The notes under the pieces: model-generated
Database searches by the model: none
The model's input: only the letters and a program-made list of their open reading frames with translations
What the model was told of the DNA's origin: nothing
Made by a program: the position numbers and the translations under genes
Assembly: GCA_902577425.1 (NCBI GenBank)
Contig: CACGZD010000008.1
Location: forward strand, 1 to 50,174
DNA from: an uncultured Alphaproteobacteria bacterium
GTDB lineage: Bacteria; Pseudomonadota; Alphaproteobacteria; HIMB59; GCA-002718135
DNA: 50,174 bases
Reading direction: 5' to 3'
Shown here: in pieces, positions 34,237 through 43,045 of the stretch
Layout of the letters: the number at the start of each line of letters is the position of its first letter
Position numbering within the stretch: the first letter of the stretch is position 1

Positions 34237-35175
34237 ATGATAAGTCAAGACCATATCGATCAATATAATAATGAAGGTTACACAATTGTTGAAAATGTAT
34301 TTTCAAAAGAAGAATTAAATCCTATTCTTAATGAATTTGAGGACATCGTAGATGAATTTGCTGAACGAGCTTTTACAGCAGGTAAAATATCAAACAAACA
34401 TGAAGAAAAAAATGTTTTTAAAAGATTAGCAGCTTTAGAAAATGATTTTCCTGGATCTTCTGTATTGATACATCATAAAGGTCAACTAAAACCAGAACTT
34501 TGTAAATTATGGAGCTCAGATAAACTATTAGACATTGTTGAAAAATGGGTTGGAAAAGATATATCTGGTCATCCAGTATGGAATATAAGATCTAAAACTC
34601 CTAAAACTGTCAGAATGACAGTGCCATGGCATCAAGACTCTGCATATTTAGAAGAAGGAGCTGAAAAAACTACTCAACCAGCAGCATGGATACCTTTTTT
34701 AGATGTTGATGAAAAAAATGGTTGTATGCAAGTTGTAAAAGGAGGTCATAATCCAGCTTCTATGTTAGAACACAAATTAGAAAAAAAAGCTGGAGTAAAA
34801 GACTCTTGGTACCTATATATAGAAGAGAAAAATATACCTAGTGAAAAAATAATTACATGCAAAATGAAAGCTGGTTCAGTTTTATTTTTACACCAACTCA
34901 TTCCTCATAGATCTCTAGAAAATTATTCTGAAAATGTAAGGTGGAGTGTTGATCTTAGATTCCAAAATCCTAATGATAAAGCAGGATTTCATACTGGTTT
35001 AATAGATCCTATTATTATGAGAAAATCAGATGACCCTGAATATAAAGCTGACTGGACCTCATGGTTAGAAGGCCATGAAGAGGCTCAAAAAAATTTTAGA
35101 GACACTCGTTCAGATAAAAAGGATGAATTTGACTCAACTTTAGAAGGCGCTTGGTTAAAACGCTGGGATAAATAA
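34237..35175 (+). CDS. Phytanoyl-CoA dioxygenase (PhyH) family 2OG/Fe(II) oxygenase
   Basis: This 312-aa protein has the facial triad His132-x-Asp134 in VPWHQDSAYLEEG, distal His224 in HQLIPHRSLEN, and the 2-oxoglutarate-binding Arg235 eleven residues on. PHYH family enzymes hydroxylate small acids, betaines and related molecules (EctD is a relative). The substrate is unknown. AGGGGGA at 34226-34232 is a good ribosome binding site. It is the first catabolic gene after the ABC transporter and precedes the DddP-like gene by 40 bases. Confidence 0.88.
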   Translation: MISQDHIDQYNNEGYTIVENVFSKEELNPILNEFEDIVDEFAERAFTAGKISNKHEEKNVFKRLAALENDFPGSSVLIHHKGQLKPELCKLWSSDKLLDIVEKWVGKDISGHPVWNIRSKTPKTVRMTVPWHQDSAYLEEGAEKTTQPAAWIPFLDVDEKNGCMQVVKGGHNPASMLEHKLEKKAGVKDSWYLYIEEKNIPSEKIITCKMKAGSVLFLHQLIPHRSLENYSENVRWSVDLRFQNPNDKAGFHTGLIDPIIMRKSDDPEYKADWTSWLEGHEEAQKNFRDTRSDKKDEFDSTLEGAWLKRWDK

Positions 35176-35215
35176 ATAAAAAATTTTTTTTAAAAAAATG
35201 ACAAAGAATTTTTAA

Positions 35216-36496
35216 ATGAATCTTTTTCATAATAAAAATAATGAAAGAAAAATAGGTCCTAAAATTGGGGATAAAAATGAAAATAATTTAAGTAACCAAT
35301 TCAAGCCAAAGTTATTTGAAGATCAAATAAATTTTGATCGTATGAGAATGTATCGATTAAGCAGGGTAAGAGAACAACTTGAAAAAAACAATATTGGAGC
35401 ATGTATTTTATTTGATCCAATCAATATTCGTTATGCTACCGATACAAGAAATATGGCTGTTTTTTCTTTTCACTTAATGACACGCTATGTTTTTATTCCT
35501 GTAAATGGACCAGTAACATTATTTGAGTATCCAAAATGTGAACATATCTATGAGAATAATTGCATAATAGATGAGGTAAGAGAAGTACTAAGCTGGGATC
35601 ATTTTTCTTGGGGCAATAAAGTTTATGAACAAGCTATCAAGTGGTCAAAGATTATTGATGATTTAATGAAGCAATATAGTTCTGAAAATAATAATCTTGC
35701 TATTGATGTTTGTGATCCTGCAGGAATTAATGCTTTAAATAATAATTATAATTATAAAATAATTAATGCTCAAAAATTTTTAGAAATTGCTAGATCAATT
35801 AAATCTGAAGATGAAATAATATGCATGAAAGCAGCACTTAAAACAGCTGAAAAAGGTATTTCATTAATGCATGAAAATTTACAAGCTGGAATGACGGAGG
35901 AAGAACTTTGGTCTATTCTTCATAAAACTAATATTGAAAATGGAGGTGAATGGTTTGAAACTAGATTACTTAATTCAGGTCCAAAAACAAATCCTTGGTT
36001 TCAAGAATGCAGTAACAGAGTTATTCAAAAAGGTGAAATAGTTGCTTTTGACACAGATATGGTTGGTCCATATGGATATTGCGCAGATATTTCGAGAACA
36101 TTTGTCGAAGGTAAAAAATTGAGTAATTATCAAAAGAAAATTCACAGCTTAGCGTATGAAAATGTAAAATATAATGCAGAATTAATTAAACCAGAGCTAT
36201 CTTTTAGAGAATTTGCAGAAAAAGCTTGGAAGCTTCCTGAAAATTGTTTTGATAATCATTATCCATGTCAAATACACGGAGTTGGTATGAGTGACGAATG
36301 GCCTTTTATTGCTTACCCAGATAAAGATTATACTAATGGAGATTATAGCGGAGTATTTAAAGAAAATATGGTTGTTTGTGTTGAGAGTTATATTGGAGAA
36401 GAGGGTGGAAATGAAGGTGCAAAGTTAGAGGATCAGTATTTAGTTACAAAAAACGGTCTTGATAAATTAAGCAGCCTTCCTCTTGATCTAATATAG
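35216..36496 (+). CDS. dddP: DddP-like DMSP lyase (M24 metallopeptidase fold)
   Basis: This 426-aa protein belongs to the creatinase/M24 family but follows DddP closely: FDPINIRYATDTRNM, GGEWFETRLLNSGPKTNPWF, FDTDMVGPYGYCADISR and IHGVGMSDEWPFIAYPD. The residues equivalent to the metal ligands of Ruegeria DddP (Asp295, Asp297, Asp307, His371, Glu406, Glu421) are Asp279, Asp281, Asp291, His354, Glu390 and Glu405; the catalytic Asp377 is Asp360 and the Tyr366 position is Tyr349. Spacing is preserved. DddP splits DMSP into DMS and acrylate. A related substrate is possible because the context is unusual. Confidence 0.82.
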   Translation: MNLFHNKNNERKIGPKIGDKNENNLSNQFKPKLFEDQINFDRMRMYRLSRVREQLEKNNIGACILFDPINIRYATDTRNMAVFSFHLMTRYVFIPVNGPVTLFEYPKCEHIYENNCIIDEVREVLSWDHFSWGNKVYEQAIKWSKIIDDLMKQYSSENNNLAIDVCDPAGINALNNNYNYKIINAQKFLEIARSIKSEDEIICMKAALKTAEKGISLMHENLQAGMTEEELWSILHKTNIENGGEWFETRLLNSGPKTNPWFQECSNRVIQKGEIVAFDTDMVGPYGYCADISRTFVEGKKLSNYQKKIHSLAYENVKYNAELIKPELSFREFAEKAWKLPENCFDNHYPCQIHGVGMSDEWPFIAYPDKDYTNGDYSGVFKENMVVCVESYIGEEGGNEGAKLEDQYLVTKNGLDKLSSLPLDLI

Positions 36497-36515
36497 TTTT
36501 ATAAGAATTGAAGTG

Positions 36516-37511
36516 ATGAATAAAATAAAAACTATTGGTTTATTAGGAACTGGTGTCATAGGAGCGGGATGGGCTGCACGTGCATTGCATACTGGTATAG
36601 ATGTTGTGGCATCTGACATAGATTCAAAAATGGAAGACTGGATAAATGAAGCTGTAGAAAATGCTCTTCCTTCTCTTCAATCTCTTACAGAAGGCATTAC
36701 TTTACCACCTAAAGGTAAATTAACTTTTACAACTGATCCTATTTCTATGTCTCAGCAGGTAGATTTTATTCAAGAAAATATACCTGAAGTTTTAGATATA
36801 AAAAGAAAATCTCTTAAATCTATTGCAGAAGTAACAAATAAAGAGATTATAATTTCTTCTTCAACTTCTGGTTTTATGCCAACAGAATTACAACAAGGTA
36901 TGCCTTTCCCTGAACGATTTATAGTCGGACATCCTTTTAATCCTGTTTATCTTTGTCCACTAGTTGAAATAGTTGGAGGAAAAGAAACTTCTGATAAAGT
37001 TAAAAAAAATGCTAAAATTTTTTATGAATCAATGGGTATGCACACTTTAATGCTTCGCAAAGAAGTCCCAGGACATATTTCTGATCGTCTACAAGAAGCA
37101 ATGTGGCGCGAAATATTACATGCTTTGAATGATGATATTGCCACAACCGGAGAGCTTGATGAAAGTATAGTCTATGGACCAGGTCTGCGTTGGTCAATTA
37201 TGGGGATGAATCAAATTTATATGATTGCTGGAGGCAAGGGAGGGGCTAGACATTTTATAGAACAATTTGGTCCAGCATTAAAATGGCCTTGGTCACACTT
37301 AAAAGCACCAGAATTATCTAATGAAATTATAGATCGATTCGTAGAGGGTGTAGAGGCTCAATCTCAAGGAAAATCCATTAGAGAAATGGAAAAAATTCGT
37401 GATGAGTGTTTAGTTGCTATTCAAAAAGTATTATCAAAACATAATATGGGAGCTGGGAAAACTCTTAATGAGTTTAAAAAAAAGATAGAATCTATCAACA
37501 AGAAATCTTAA
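36516..37511 (+). CDS. L-carnitine dehydrogenase-like 3-hydroxyacyl-CoA dehydrogenase family protein
   Basis: The protein is about 331 aa from the ATG at 36516; an upstream GTG at 36513 is also in frame. The NAD motif is IGLLGTGVIGAGWAARALH, the catalytic serine region is SSSTSGFMPTELQ, and VGHPFNPVYLCPLVEIVGG carries the catalytic His and Glu. These closely resemble bacterial L-carnitine 3-dehydrogenase (LcdH/CDH), which oxidises carnitine to 3-dehydrocarnitine. No beta-keto acid cleavage or carnitine thioesterase gene is adjacent, so the true substrate could be another beta-hydroxy acid. Confidence 0.8.
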   Translation: MNKIKTIGLLGTGVIGAGWAARALHTGIDVVASDIDSKMEDWINEAVENALPSLQSLTEGITLPPKGKLTFTTDPISMSQQVDFIQENIPEVLDIKRKSLKSIAEVTNKEIIISSSTSGFMPTELQQGMPFPERFIVGHPFNPVYLCPLVEIVGGKETSDKVKKNAKIFYESMGMHTLMLRKEVPGHISDRLQEAMWREILHALNDDIATTGELDESIVYGPGLRWSIMGMNQIYMIAGGKGGARHFIEQFGPALKWPWSHLKAPELSNEIIDRFVEGVEAQSQGKSIREMEKIRDECLVAIQKVLSKHNMGAGKTLNEFKKKIESINKKS

Positions 37512-37577
37512 CTCTCAATCATTTATTGTTGCGTCAATAAAATTCTAAATTTACCGAATTATAAATTAATAAAATTG

Positions 37578-38426
37578 ATGATGATGAAAAAAGAATTGTC
37601 TTATTTTGTAAACTTAAACGAATTTCCTATTCATGATAGTGATAATTCAAAATATAAAAAAATTGTTCAAGAAGCTAGAGAAGCTTTAACTTTAGATGGT
37701 TGCTATGTTTTAAAATCAATTATTAATATGGAAGCAATTAATGAGATGCAAAAAGAGGCCTCTAAAATTGAAAATTTAGCACATTATACAACAAATAAAG
37801 TAAATGTTTATTTTTCAAAAGATGATCCTTCATATCCAAAAGATCATCCCAGACGATTTTTTATGGAACGCAGTAATGGGTTTGTTTCAGGAGATAAATT
37901 TCCTAAAAATTCTATAATTAAAGAATTGTATTATTCAAAGATTTTAAAAGAATTTATAGCTGATTGTTTGAATGTTAAAATGTATCATTATGCTGATCCA
38001 CTTGCCTCTCTAACAATAAATGTCAATAAACCTGGAGATAGATTTTCTTGGCATTATGATACTAATGAATTTACGGTTACTATGTTGGTGCAAGATTGTG
38101 ATGAGGGTGGTGTTTTTCAATATGTACCAAATATTAGAAACAAAGAAGACGAATGTTACGATGAAGTTTTAAAATTACTTAAAGGAGATAAAACGCGAGT
38201 TAAAGAAATTAAATTAAATGAGGGTGATTTACAGTTATTTAAAGGAAGATATGCTTTACATCGTGCAACAAGAGCGGAGGGTAATAAAACTCGTAATTTA
38301 GTTGTATTTACTTATACTGAAAAAGAAAATGTCATAGGGGCAAGTTATAGATCAAATGAATTGTATGGAAAAACTCTTGATGTCCATAATGAAAAAAGAA
38401 TTAGAAGTGATAGTTTGACTGATTAA
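37578..38426 (+). CDS. 2OG/Fe(II) oxygenase family protein A
   Basis: The protein is about 282 aa. The start is ambiguous because TTG and three ATG codons follow in a row from 37575. Numbered from that TTG, the metal triad is His160-x-Asp162 (SWHYDTNEF) and His229 (YALHRATR), with Arg240 for 2-oxoglutarate. The HxD box, an EGGVFQYVPNIRN segment and an AEGNKTRNLVVF segment fit the 2OG-FeII_Oxy superfamily. Its ligand spacing equals that of oxygenase B at 39373. Substrate unknown. Confidence 0.78.
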   Translation: MMMKKELSYFVNLNEFPIHDSDNSKYKKIVQEAREALTLDGCYVLKSIINMEAINEMQKEASKIENLAHYTTNKVNVYFSKDDPSYPKDHPRRFFMERSNGFVSGDKFPKNSIIKELYYSKILKEFIADCLNVKMYHYADPLASLTINVNKPGDRFSWHYDTNEFTVTMLVQDCDEGGVFQYVPNIRNKEDECYDEVLKLLKGDKTRVKEIKLNEGDLQLFKGRYALHRATRAEGNKTRNLVVFTYTEKENVIGASYRSNELYGKTLDVHNEKRIRSDSLTD

Positions 38427-38450
38427 ATAATTAAAAGTGGAGTTTAAATT

Positions 38451-39383
38451 ATGAAAAAGATTGGGGTTATAGGATTAGGTAATATGGGTAGTGCTGTAGC
38501 TCGCAATATACAAAGAGCTAATTTTCCTCTTTATGTTTATGACATTAGAAAAGATGTTGGTAAAAAATTAATTGAAAAAGGTGCAATTTGGAAAAATTCA
38601 CCTAAGGAATTAATGGACGAAGTTGATATAGTTGTTTCTATGGTTTTTGGACCAAAAGAAATAGAAGCGGTAATGAAAAATGAAAATGGAATTCTTCAAT
38701 CTTCATGTAAAGACAAAGGTTGGATTGATCTTACTACAAGTAGCCCTTCTCTTATGAGAAGTTTGGCGAAAGAATTTGAAGCTTTAGGAGGTTTTCCCGT
38801 AGATGCTCCTGTTACTGGTTCTTTAGATGCAGCAATTCGAGGCGACATGATTATGTTTGTTGGAGGATCTGAAAAAGCTATAAGTAATGTTAAGAATGTA
38901 CTCCAAGTTATTGGAGAAATTAGATGTGTTGGAGATTATGGAAATGGATATGTCGCCAAATTAGTAAATAATCAGTTGTGGAAAATTCATGCCACAGCTA
39001 TTGGAGAAGCAATGGTTTTAGCTAAAAAAGCAGGTCTTGAGCCTGAATTATGGTGGAAAGTGATGAAAGGTGGTGCGGCTGATAGTTTTGTTTTACAGCA
39101 CGATGTTCCTTCTATTTTTTCAGGTCATTATGATCCTTCTTTTCGTTTAGAGCTAGCTTTAAAAGATTTAGATTTAATTCAAGATTTAATTAAAGAACAT
39201 GGAACTCGATCAGAATTAACGCAAGCTTGTCATGCGCGTTTTCAAGAAGCAGCTAACCGTTATGGTGATGAAGCAGGTGAAATGACTGTTTGTAAATTAA
39301 TAGAAGAAGATGCGAACATAAATCTTAGAGTTAAGGGTAATTGGATAGCGCCTTGGGATGTAAAACATTCAAGTGAAGAATAA
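38451..39383 (+). CDS. NAD(P)-dependent beta-hydroxyacid dehydrogenase (3-hydroxyisobutyrate dehydrogenase family)
   Basis: The 310-aa protein has an N-terminal Rossmann fold (GVIGLGNMGSAVARNI), the substrate-binding box DAPVTGSLDAAIRGDMIMFVGG, and the catalytic lysine in GNGYVAKLVNNQLW. Family members reduce or oxidise 3-hydroxyisobutyrate, tartronate semialdehyde, L-threonate and similar C3-C4 hydroxy acids. It overlaps oxygenase B by 11 bases and follows oxygenase A after 24 bases. Confidence 0.9.
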   Translation: MKKIGVIGLGNMGSAVARNIQRANFPLYVYDIRKDVGKKLIEKGAIWKNSPKELMDEVDIVVSMVFGPKEIEAVMKNENGILQSSCKDKGWIDLTTSSPSLMRSLAKEFEALGGFPVDAPVTGSLDAAIRGDMIMFVGGSEKAISNVKNVLQVIGEIRCVGDYGNGYVAKLVNNQLWKIHATAIGEAMVLAKKAGLEPELWWKVMKGGAADSFVLQHDVPSIFSGHYDPSFRLELALKDLDLIQDLIKEHGTRSELTQACHARFQEAANRYGDEAGEMTVCKLIEEDANINLRVKGNWIAPWDVKHSSEE

Positions 39384-40386
39384 CTTGCTTGATATGTATC
39401 CATTTGACATTCAAAAAAATAAACCAAAAGGATTTCCTTCATTAAAGAAAGAACCAGTTTTTAATCCAAATATAGATTTGCAATTAGAAAAGCCTGAGAA
39501 AATACAAAATCTTAAAGAATTAGGATATTCAAACAAAGAGTTAAAAAATCTTTCTACGCAGTTTGCTTTTTCATCACCAACAAGAATTTTAAGTAAAGAG
39601 GGAATAGCAAAGCTATATGAAGTAGTAAAATTACTGGAACCTTATGCAAAATCCTCTGAACGTATTCCTAGAATGGTTAGAGGTGGTGTTTACCAATCTA
39701 AATTTCTTAGAGACTTTTCTTTATCTGAAGATATAACTAAATTTTTTTCAGAAATTACAAATCTTGAATTGCAACCTCATACAATTCCTCATCAACTAGG
39801 ACATATAAATTATAACCCTTTAAAAAAAGGTATAAATATAGATAAATGGCATACAGATACCCTTCGCTATGATTATGTTTTGTTTGTCACTGATCCTAAT
39901 AAAGTTGTTGGAGGAGAGTTTGAATATTTTCTTGGAACAAAAAAACAAATAGAAAAAATACATGCTAAAGGTGTTAAAATCCCCTCTAAAAAAATAATTT
40001 CTATAAAGCCACCTGCACCCGGCTACGCAATTTTCTTACATGGAAATATGGTTGTTCATAGAGCAAAAGGAATAGTTTCTGATGGAGAAAGAATAACACT
40101 TGTTAATGGATATGTTGCAAAGGATATGGTCAAAAACCCAGATTTTACAAATTTTGAAGAGTCTTATTTAACTGAACCAAAACATGTAGGTACATCCGAA
40201 TTTGCAAAACATACTGCTTTAATTGCTAGAGAACATTTAAACAGATGTATAAATGATGTTGAATTTTCTGAAGATAGAGACAAATATATTAAAGAGCTTG
40301 ATAGTACCTCTAAAATTTTAACTGAAGCTATTAAAAAAATTAAAAAAGTAGGAATAAAAGCTAAAAGTAAACATTTTGGAGATTAA
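39373..40386 (+). CDS. 2OG/Fe(II) oxygenase family protein B
   Basis: This 337-aa protein has His160-x-Asp162 in KWHTDTLRYD, His229 in NMVVHRAKG, and Arg240 in DGERITLVNG. This gives a complete facial triad plus the 2-oxoglutarate arginine. VVGGEFEYFLGTK after the HxD box resembles the equivalent EGGVFQYVPN of oxygenase A, which suggests a common origin. The first 100 residues have no match I recognise. It is the last gene of the rightward cluster; its TAA shares TTAA with the opposing methyltransferase. Confidence 0.75.
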   Translation: MKNNLLDMYPFDIQKNKPKGFPSLKKEPVFNPNIDLQLEKPEKIQNLKELGYSNKELKNLSTQFAFSSPTRILSKEGIAKLYEVVKLLEPYAKSSERIPRMVRGGVYQSKFLRDFSLSEDITKFFSEITNLELQPHTIPHQLGHINYNPLKKGINIDKWHTDTLRYDYVLFVTDPNKVVGGEFEYFLGTKKQIEKIHAKGVKIPSKKIISIKPPAPGYAIFLHGNMVVHRAKGIVSDGERITLVNGYVAKDMVKNPDFTNFEESYLTEPKHVGTSEFAKHTALIAREHLNRCINDVEFSEDRDKYIKELDSTSKILTEAIKKIKKVGIKAKSKHFGD

Positions 40387-41009
40387 TTTTTTTTAGCAAT
40401 ACAGAGCCAAGCTTCAATATCTTTATTAACTATGTAAGTGCATTTTGATATATCAATAATATTCCATAACTTATCATTTGATAGCTGTTTTATTTTTAAA
40501 TCAAATTGATATTTTTTATAAATTCCCTCATTTATTGTAAAACAAATTAATCCATTTTTCTTTAAAATACGAATTAGTTCATTTAATGCATTAGCTTTTA
40601 CATGGCCATAGGTAAAGGTACCTACACAAGTAATAGCATCAAAAAAATTATCCTCGTATTTTAATTTTTCATTTAAATCTATTAATTCTAATTGATGATA
40701 AATATTATGAGGAATTAAATCGAGCATTTCTTGAGAAAAATCAGCTCCTGTTATTTTAGTATATCCATATTTTTTTAATTCAATTCCTACCAGCCCTGAA
40801 CCACAACCAGCATCCAAAATATTTATATCTTTATTTAGTGTATGTTTATTAAAAAGTTTAACAGTATTTTGTGGAGCTTGATAATTCCACGAAATCATAT
40901 TTTTGTTATATTCACCCTTCTTTGTCCAATTAACGTAATACTCTAAAACTTTTTCTTTAGAATCTAATTGATATATTGGAATTTTATTATCTATATCTCT
41001 AGTATTCAT
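40383..41009 (-). CDS. Class I SAM-dependent methyltransferase
   Basis: This 208-aa enzyme has the SAM motif I NILDAGCGSGLVGIEL near residue 65, acidic motif II in KITGADFSQEMLDLI, and the motif around FDAITCVGTFTYGHV. It resembles the Methyltransf_11/25 groups and the METTL27/WBSCR27-like branch. The substrate is unknown. It lies six bases downstream of the Rieske oxygenase gene, so the two are probably co-transcribed. Confidence 0.85.
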   Translation of the reverse strand: MNTRDIDNKIPIYQLDSKEKVLEYYVNWTKKGEYNKNMISWNYQAPQNTVKLFNKHTLNKDINILDAGCGSGLVGIELKKYGYTKITGADFSQEMLDLIPHNIYHQLELIDLNEKLKYEDNFFDAITCVGTFTYGHVKANALNELIRILKKNGLICFTINEGIYKKYQFDLKIKQLSNDKLWNIIDISKCTYIVNKDIEAWLCIAKKN

Positions 41010-41015
41010 GACAAT

Positions 41016-42197
41016 TTATTTGCATAAAGAGGTAGCTATCCATTTATTAAAATGATGGGTAGGATTATCCAATACTGGAGAAAAATTACCTCCATTATAG
41101 ATAGGTGAATTACGCCCTTCTTGCATACCTTCAATAATCATTAAGTCTTCTGATTGAATACTATGCCACTGTTTGAAATTTTGCTCTCGTAAAGGCTTAT
41201 ATTTTTCTGACAACGCTGCCTCTTCACCTACATAATATATTTCCATATGTTCTTTAGTATAATTGTGGCTTACTGGTTCCAGCCAATATGCATAATAATG
41301 ATCTTTATGTATACCTAACATAACATTTGGGAAGAGAGCTACATACTCCGCATGTACTACTTTATCTTTCGCCCAACCAGGAAAGGTAGGAAATTCCTCA
41401 TTATTTTCAAAGCGAGGATTATAAACAACAGTCCCTTGACCAGCAAAACGATTAGGCAAACCTTGTATATGATAATGATCATCAATTTTTGAATATTCAT
41501 TTAATCCTGGATGTACAAAGGGTAAGTGATAACTTTCACAATAGTTTTCTATAGCAAATTTCCAATTGCATTTTGCCTCTAATGAAAAGTGTCCATAATC
41601 TTTTGCATGACAAATCATTTCTTGATCTTTTTTTGTCCAAAATGTAGACCATCTATCTTCAAGTGGTCTAATATATTCTTCAAAAGAAACTTCATTATTA
41701 GATATATTAACTAATATTAAATCAAGCCAGACAACAGATCGAACTTCTTTCAACCCATTTTTCGATTTATGAAATTTTTCATGCTCATGCTTATTAATTC
41801 CTCCTAGATGTGGAGTAGCAACTAAATTTCCCTCAAAGTCATAAGACCAAGAATGATATGGACAACGTAGAACATTTTTTAAAGAACATTTTTCATTAAT
41901 AAGTTTGTATCCTCTATGACTACAAACATTATGGAATACTCGCACTTTATTGTTTTTGTCCCTAATAATAATTAGAGGAATTCCTAGTAAATCAAATGGA
42001 CTTGTATCTCCTGGATTGGGGACTGAACTAGCCGTTCCTATGGTGACCCATTTATCTTCAAATATTTTTTTACGCTCAATCTTGGTATATGGACCTTCTA
42101 AATAACATTCATTAGGAAGACCATGAGCTTTTTCAATAGATTCACTAACTATATCTAGTTTTTGTTTATCAATTATATTAAATATTTTTTCCGTCAT
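41016..42197 (-). CDS. Rieske non-haem iron oxygenase alpha subunit (carnitine/betaine-oxygenase type)
   Basis: The 393-aa protein has a Rieske [2Fe-2S] site with Cys92, His94, Cys112 and His115 (CSHRG and CPYHSW). The catalytic iron site is His224 and His229 in ESYHLPFVHPGL with Asp351. The position linking the two centres is Glu221, three residues before His224, as Glu205 is in carnitine monooxygenase CntA; most Rieske oxygenases have Asp. Quaternary-amine oxygenases (CntA, GbcA, choline monooxygenase) are the nearest known group. No reductase partner is next to it. Confidence 0.85.
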   Translation of the reverse strand: MTEKIFNIIDKQKLDIVSESIEKAHGLPNECYLEGPYTKIERKKIFEDKWVTIGTASSVPNPGDTSPFDLLGIPLIIIRDKNNKVRVFHNVCSHRGYKLINEKCSLKNVLRCPYHSWSYDFEGNLVATPHLGGINKHEHEKFHKSKNGLKEVRSVVWLDLILVNISNNEVSFEEYIRPLEDRWSTFWTKKDQEMICHAKDYGHFSLEAKCNWKFAIENYCESYHLPFVHPGLNEYSKIDDHYHIQGLPNRFAGQGTVVYNPRFENNEEFPTFPGWAKDKVVHAEYVALFPNVMLGIHKDHYYAYWLEPVSHNYTKEHMEIYYVGEEAALSEKYKPLREQNFKQWHSIQSEDLMIIEGMQEGRNSPIYNGGNFSPVLDNPTHHFNKWIATSLCK

Positions 42198-42247
42198 ATA
42201 TAACTATCAAATCTTTATTTTAGGTTTTATAAAAGTCAAATAAATTT

Positions 42248-43045
42248 ATGATCAATAATAATAAAAGTTTAGTAATAGATGTATCAAATATAGCATTTAA
42301 AGCTGGCAGAGAAATAATGAATTATTACAATTCTAATTCTACTGTTCTCACTAAAGAGGATAAATCTCCTTTAACGGAAGCTGACTTAGCATCAAATAAC
42401 ATAATCATTGAAAAATTAAGATTACTAAATAATAATATTCCAATTTTATCTGAAGAATCCTTGGTTGAATGGAACGAAAGAAAAAATTGGAATACTTATT
42501 GGCTTATCGATCCTCTAGATGGAACAAAAGAATTTATAAATAAAAATGGTGAATTTACTGTCAATATTGCATTAATTAAAAATTCAGAACCGATATTAGG
42601 CATAATATATTCACCTTTTTTATCAGAATTGTATTTTGCTCAAAAAGATCAAGGTGCTTATAAAATCAATTCTTCTCAAACAATTCAATCTTTAGAAAAT
42701 GCTGTAAAAATTTTATCAAATAATAAAAAAAAATCTGATGAAATGATTATTATTGGTAGTAGATCTCATTCTAATAATAAATTTAATGAATGGATAAATA
42801 AAAATTATAAAAATTATCAAATATTACAAAAAGGAAGCTCATTAAAATTTTGTGAAATAGCTAGTGGGAATGCCGATCTATATCCAAGGTTTGGCCCCAC
42901 ATCTGAATGGGATATTGCTGCTGGTCATATAATTCTTGAAGAAGCAGGTGGTTTTTTAAAAACTTTTGAAAATGAAGCTATAAAATATAATTCAAAAGAA
43001 AGTTTAATTAATCCTGAGTTTCTTGCTTCTTGTAAAATTATTTAG
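42248..43045 (+). CDS. cysQ: 3'(2'),5'-bisphosphate nucleotidase CysQ
   Basis: This 265-aa Li+-sensitive inositol-monophosphatase-fold enzyme has the metal boxes LSEESL, WLIDPLDGTKEFINKNGEF and WDIAAGHIILEEAGG. It turns 3'-phosphoadenosine 5'-phosphate into AMP and phosphate, and can act on PAPS. In this region it may keep AMP available for APS reductase or remove products of the APS-kinase-like gene. It abuts the small apr-linked gene tail to tail with no gap. Confidence 0.93.
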   Translation: MINNNKSLVIDVSNIAFKAGREIMNYYNSNSTVLTKEDKSPLTEADLASNNIIIEKLRLLNNNIPILSEESLVEWNERKNWNTYWLIDPLDGTKEFINKNGEFTVNIALIKNSEPILGIIYSPFLSELYFAQKDQGAYKINSSQTIQSLENAVKILSNNKKKSDEMIIIGSRSHSNNKFNEWINKNYKNYQILQKGSSLKFCEIASGNADLYPRFGPTSEWDIAAGHIILEEAGGFLKTFENEAIKYNSKESLINPEFLASCKII

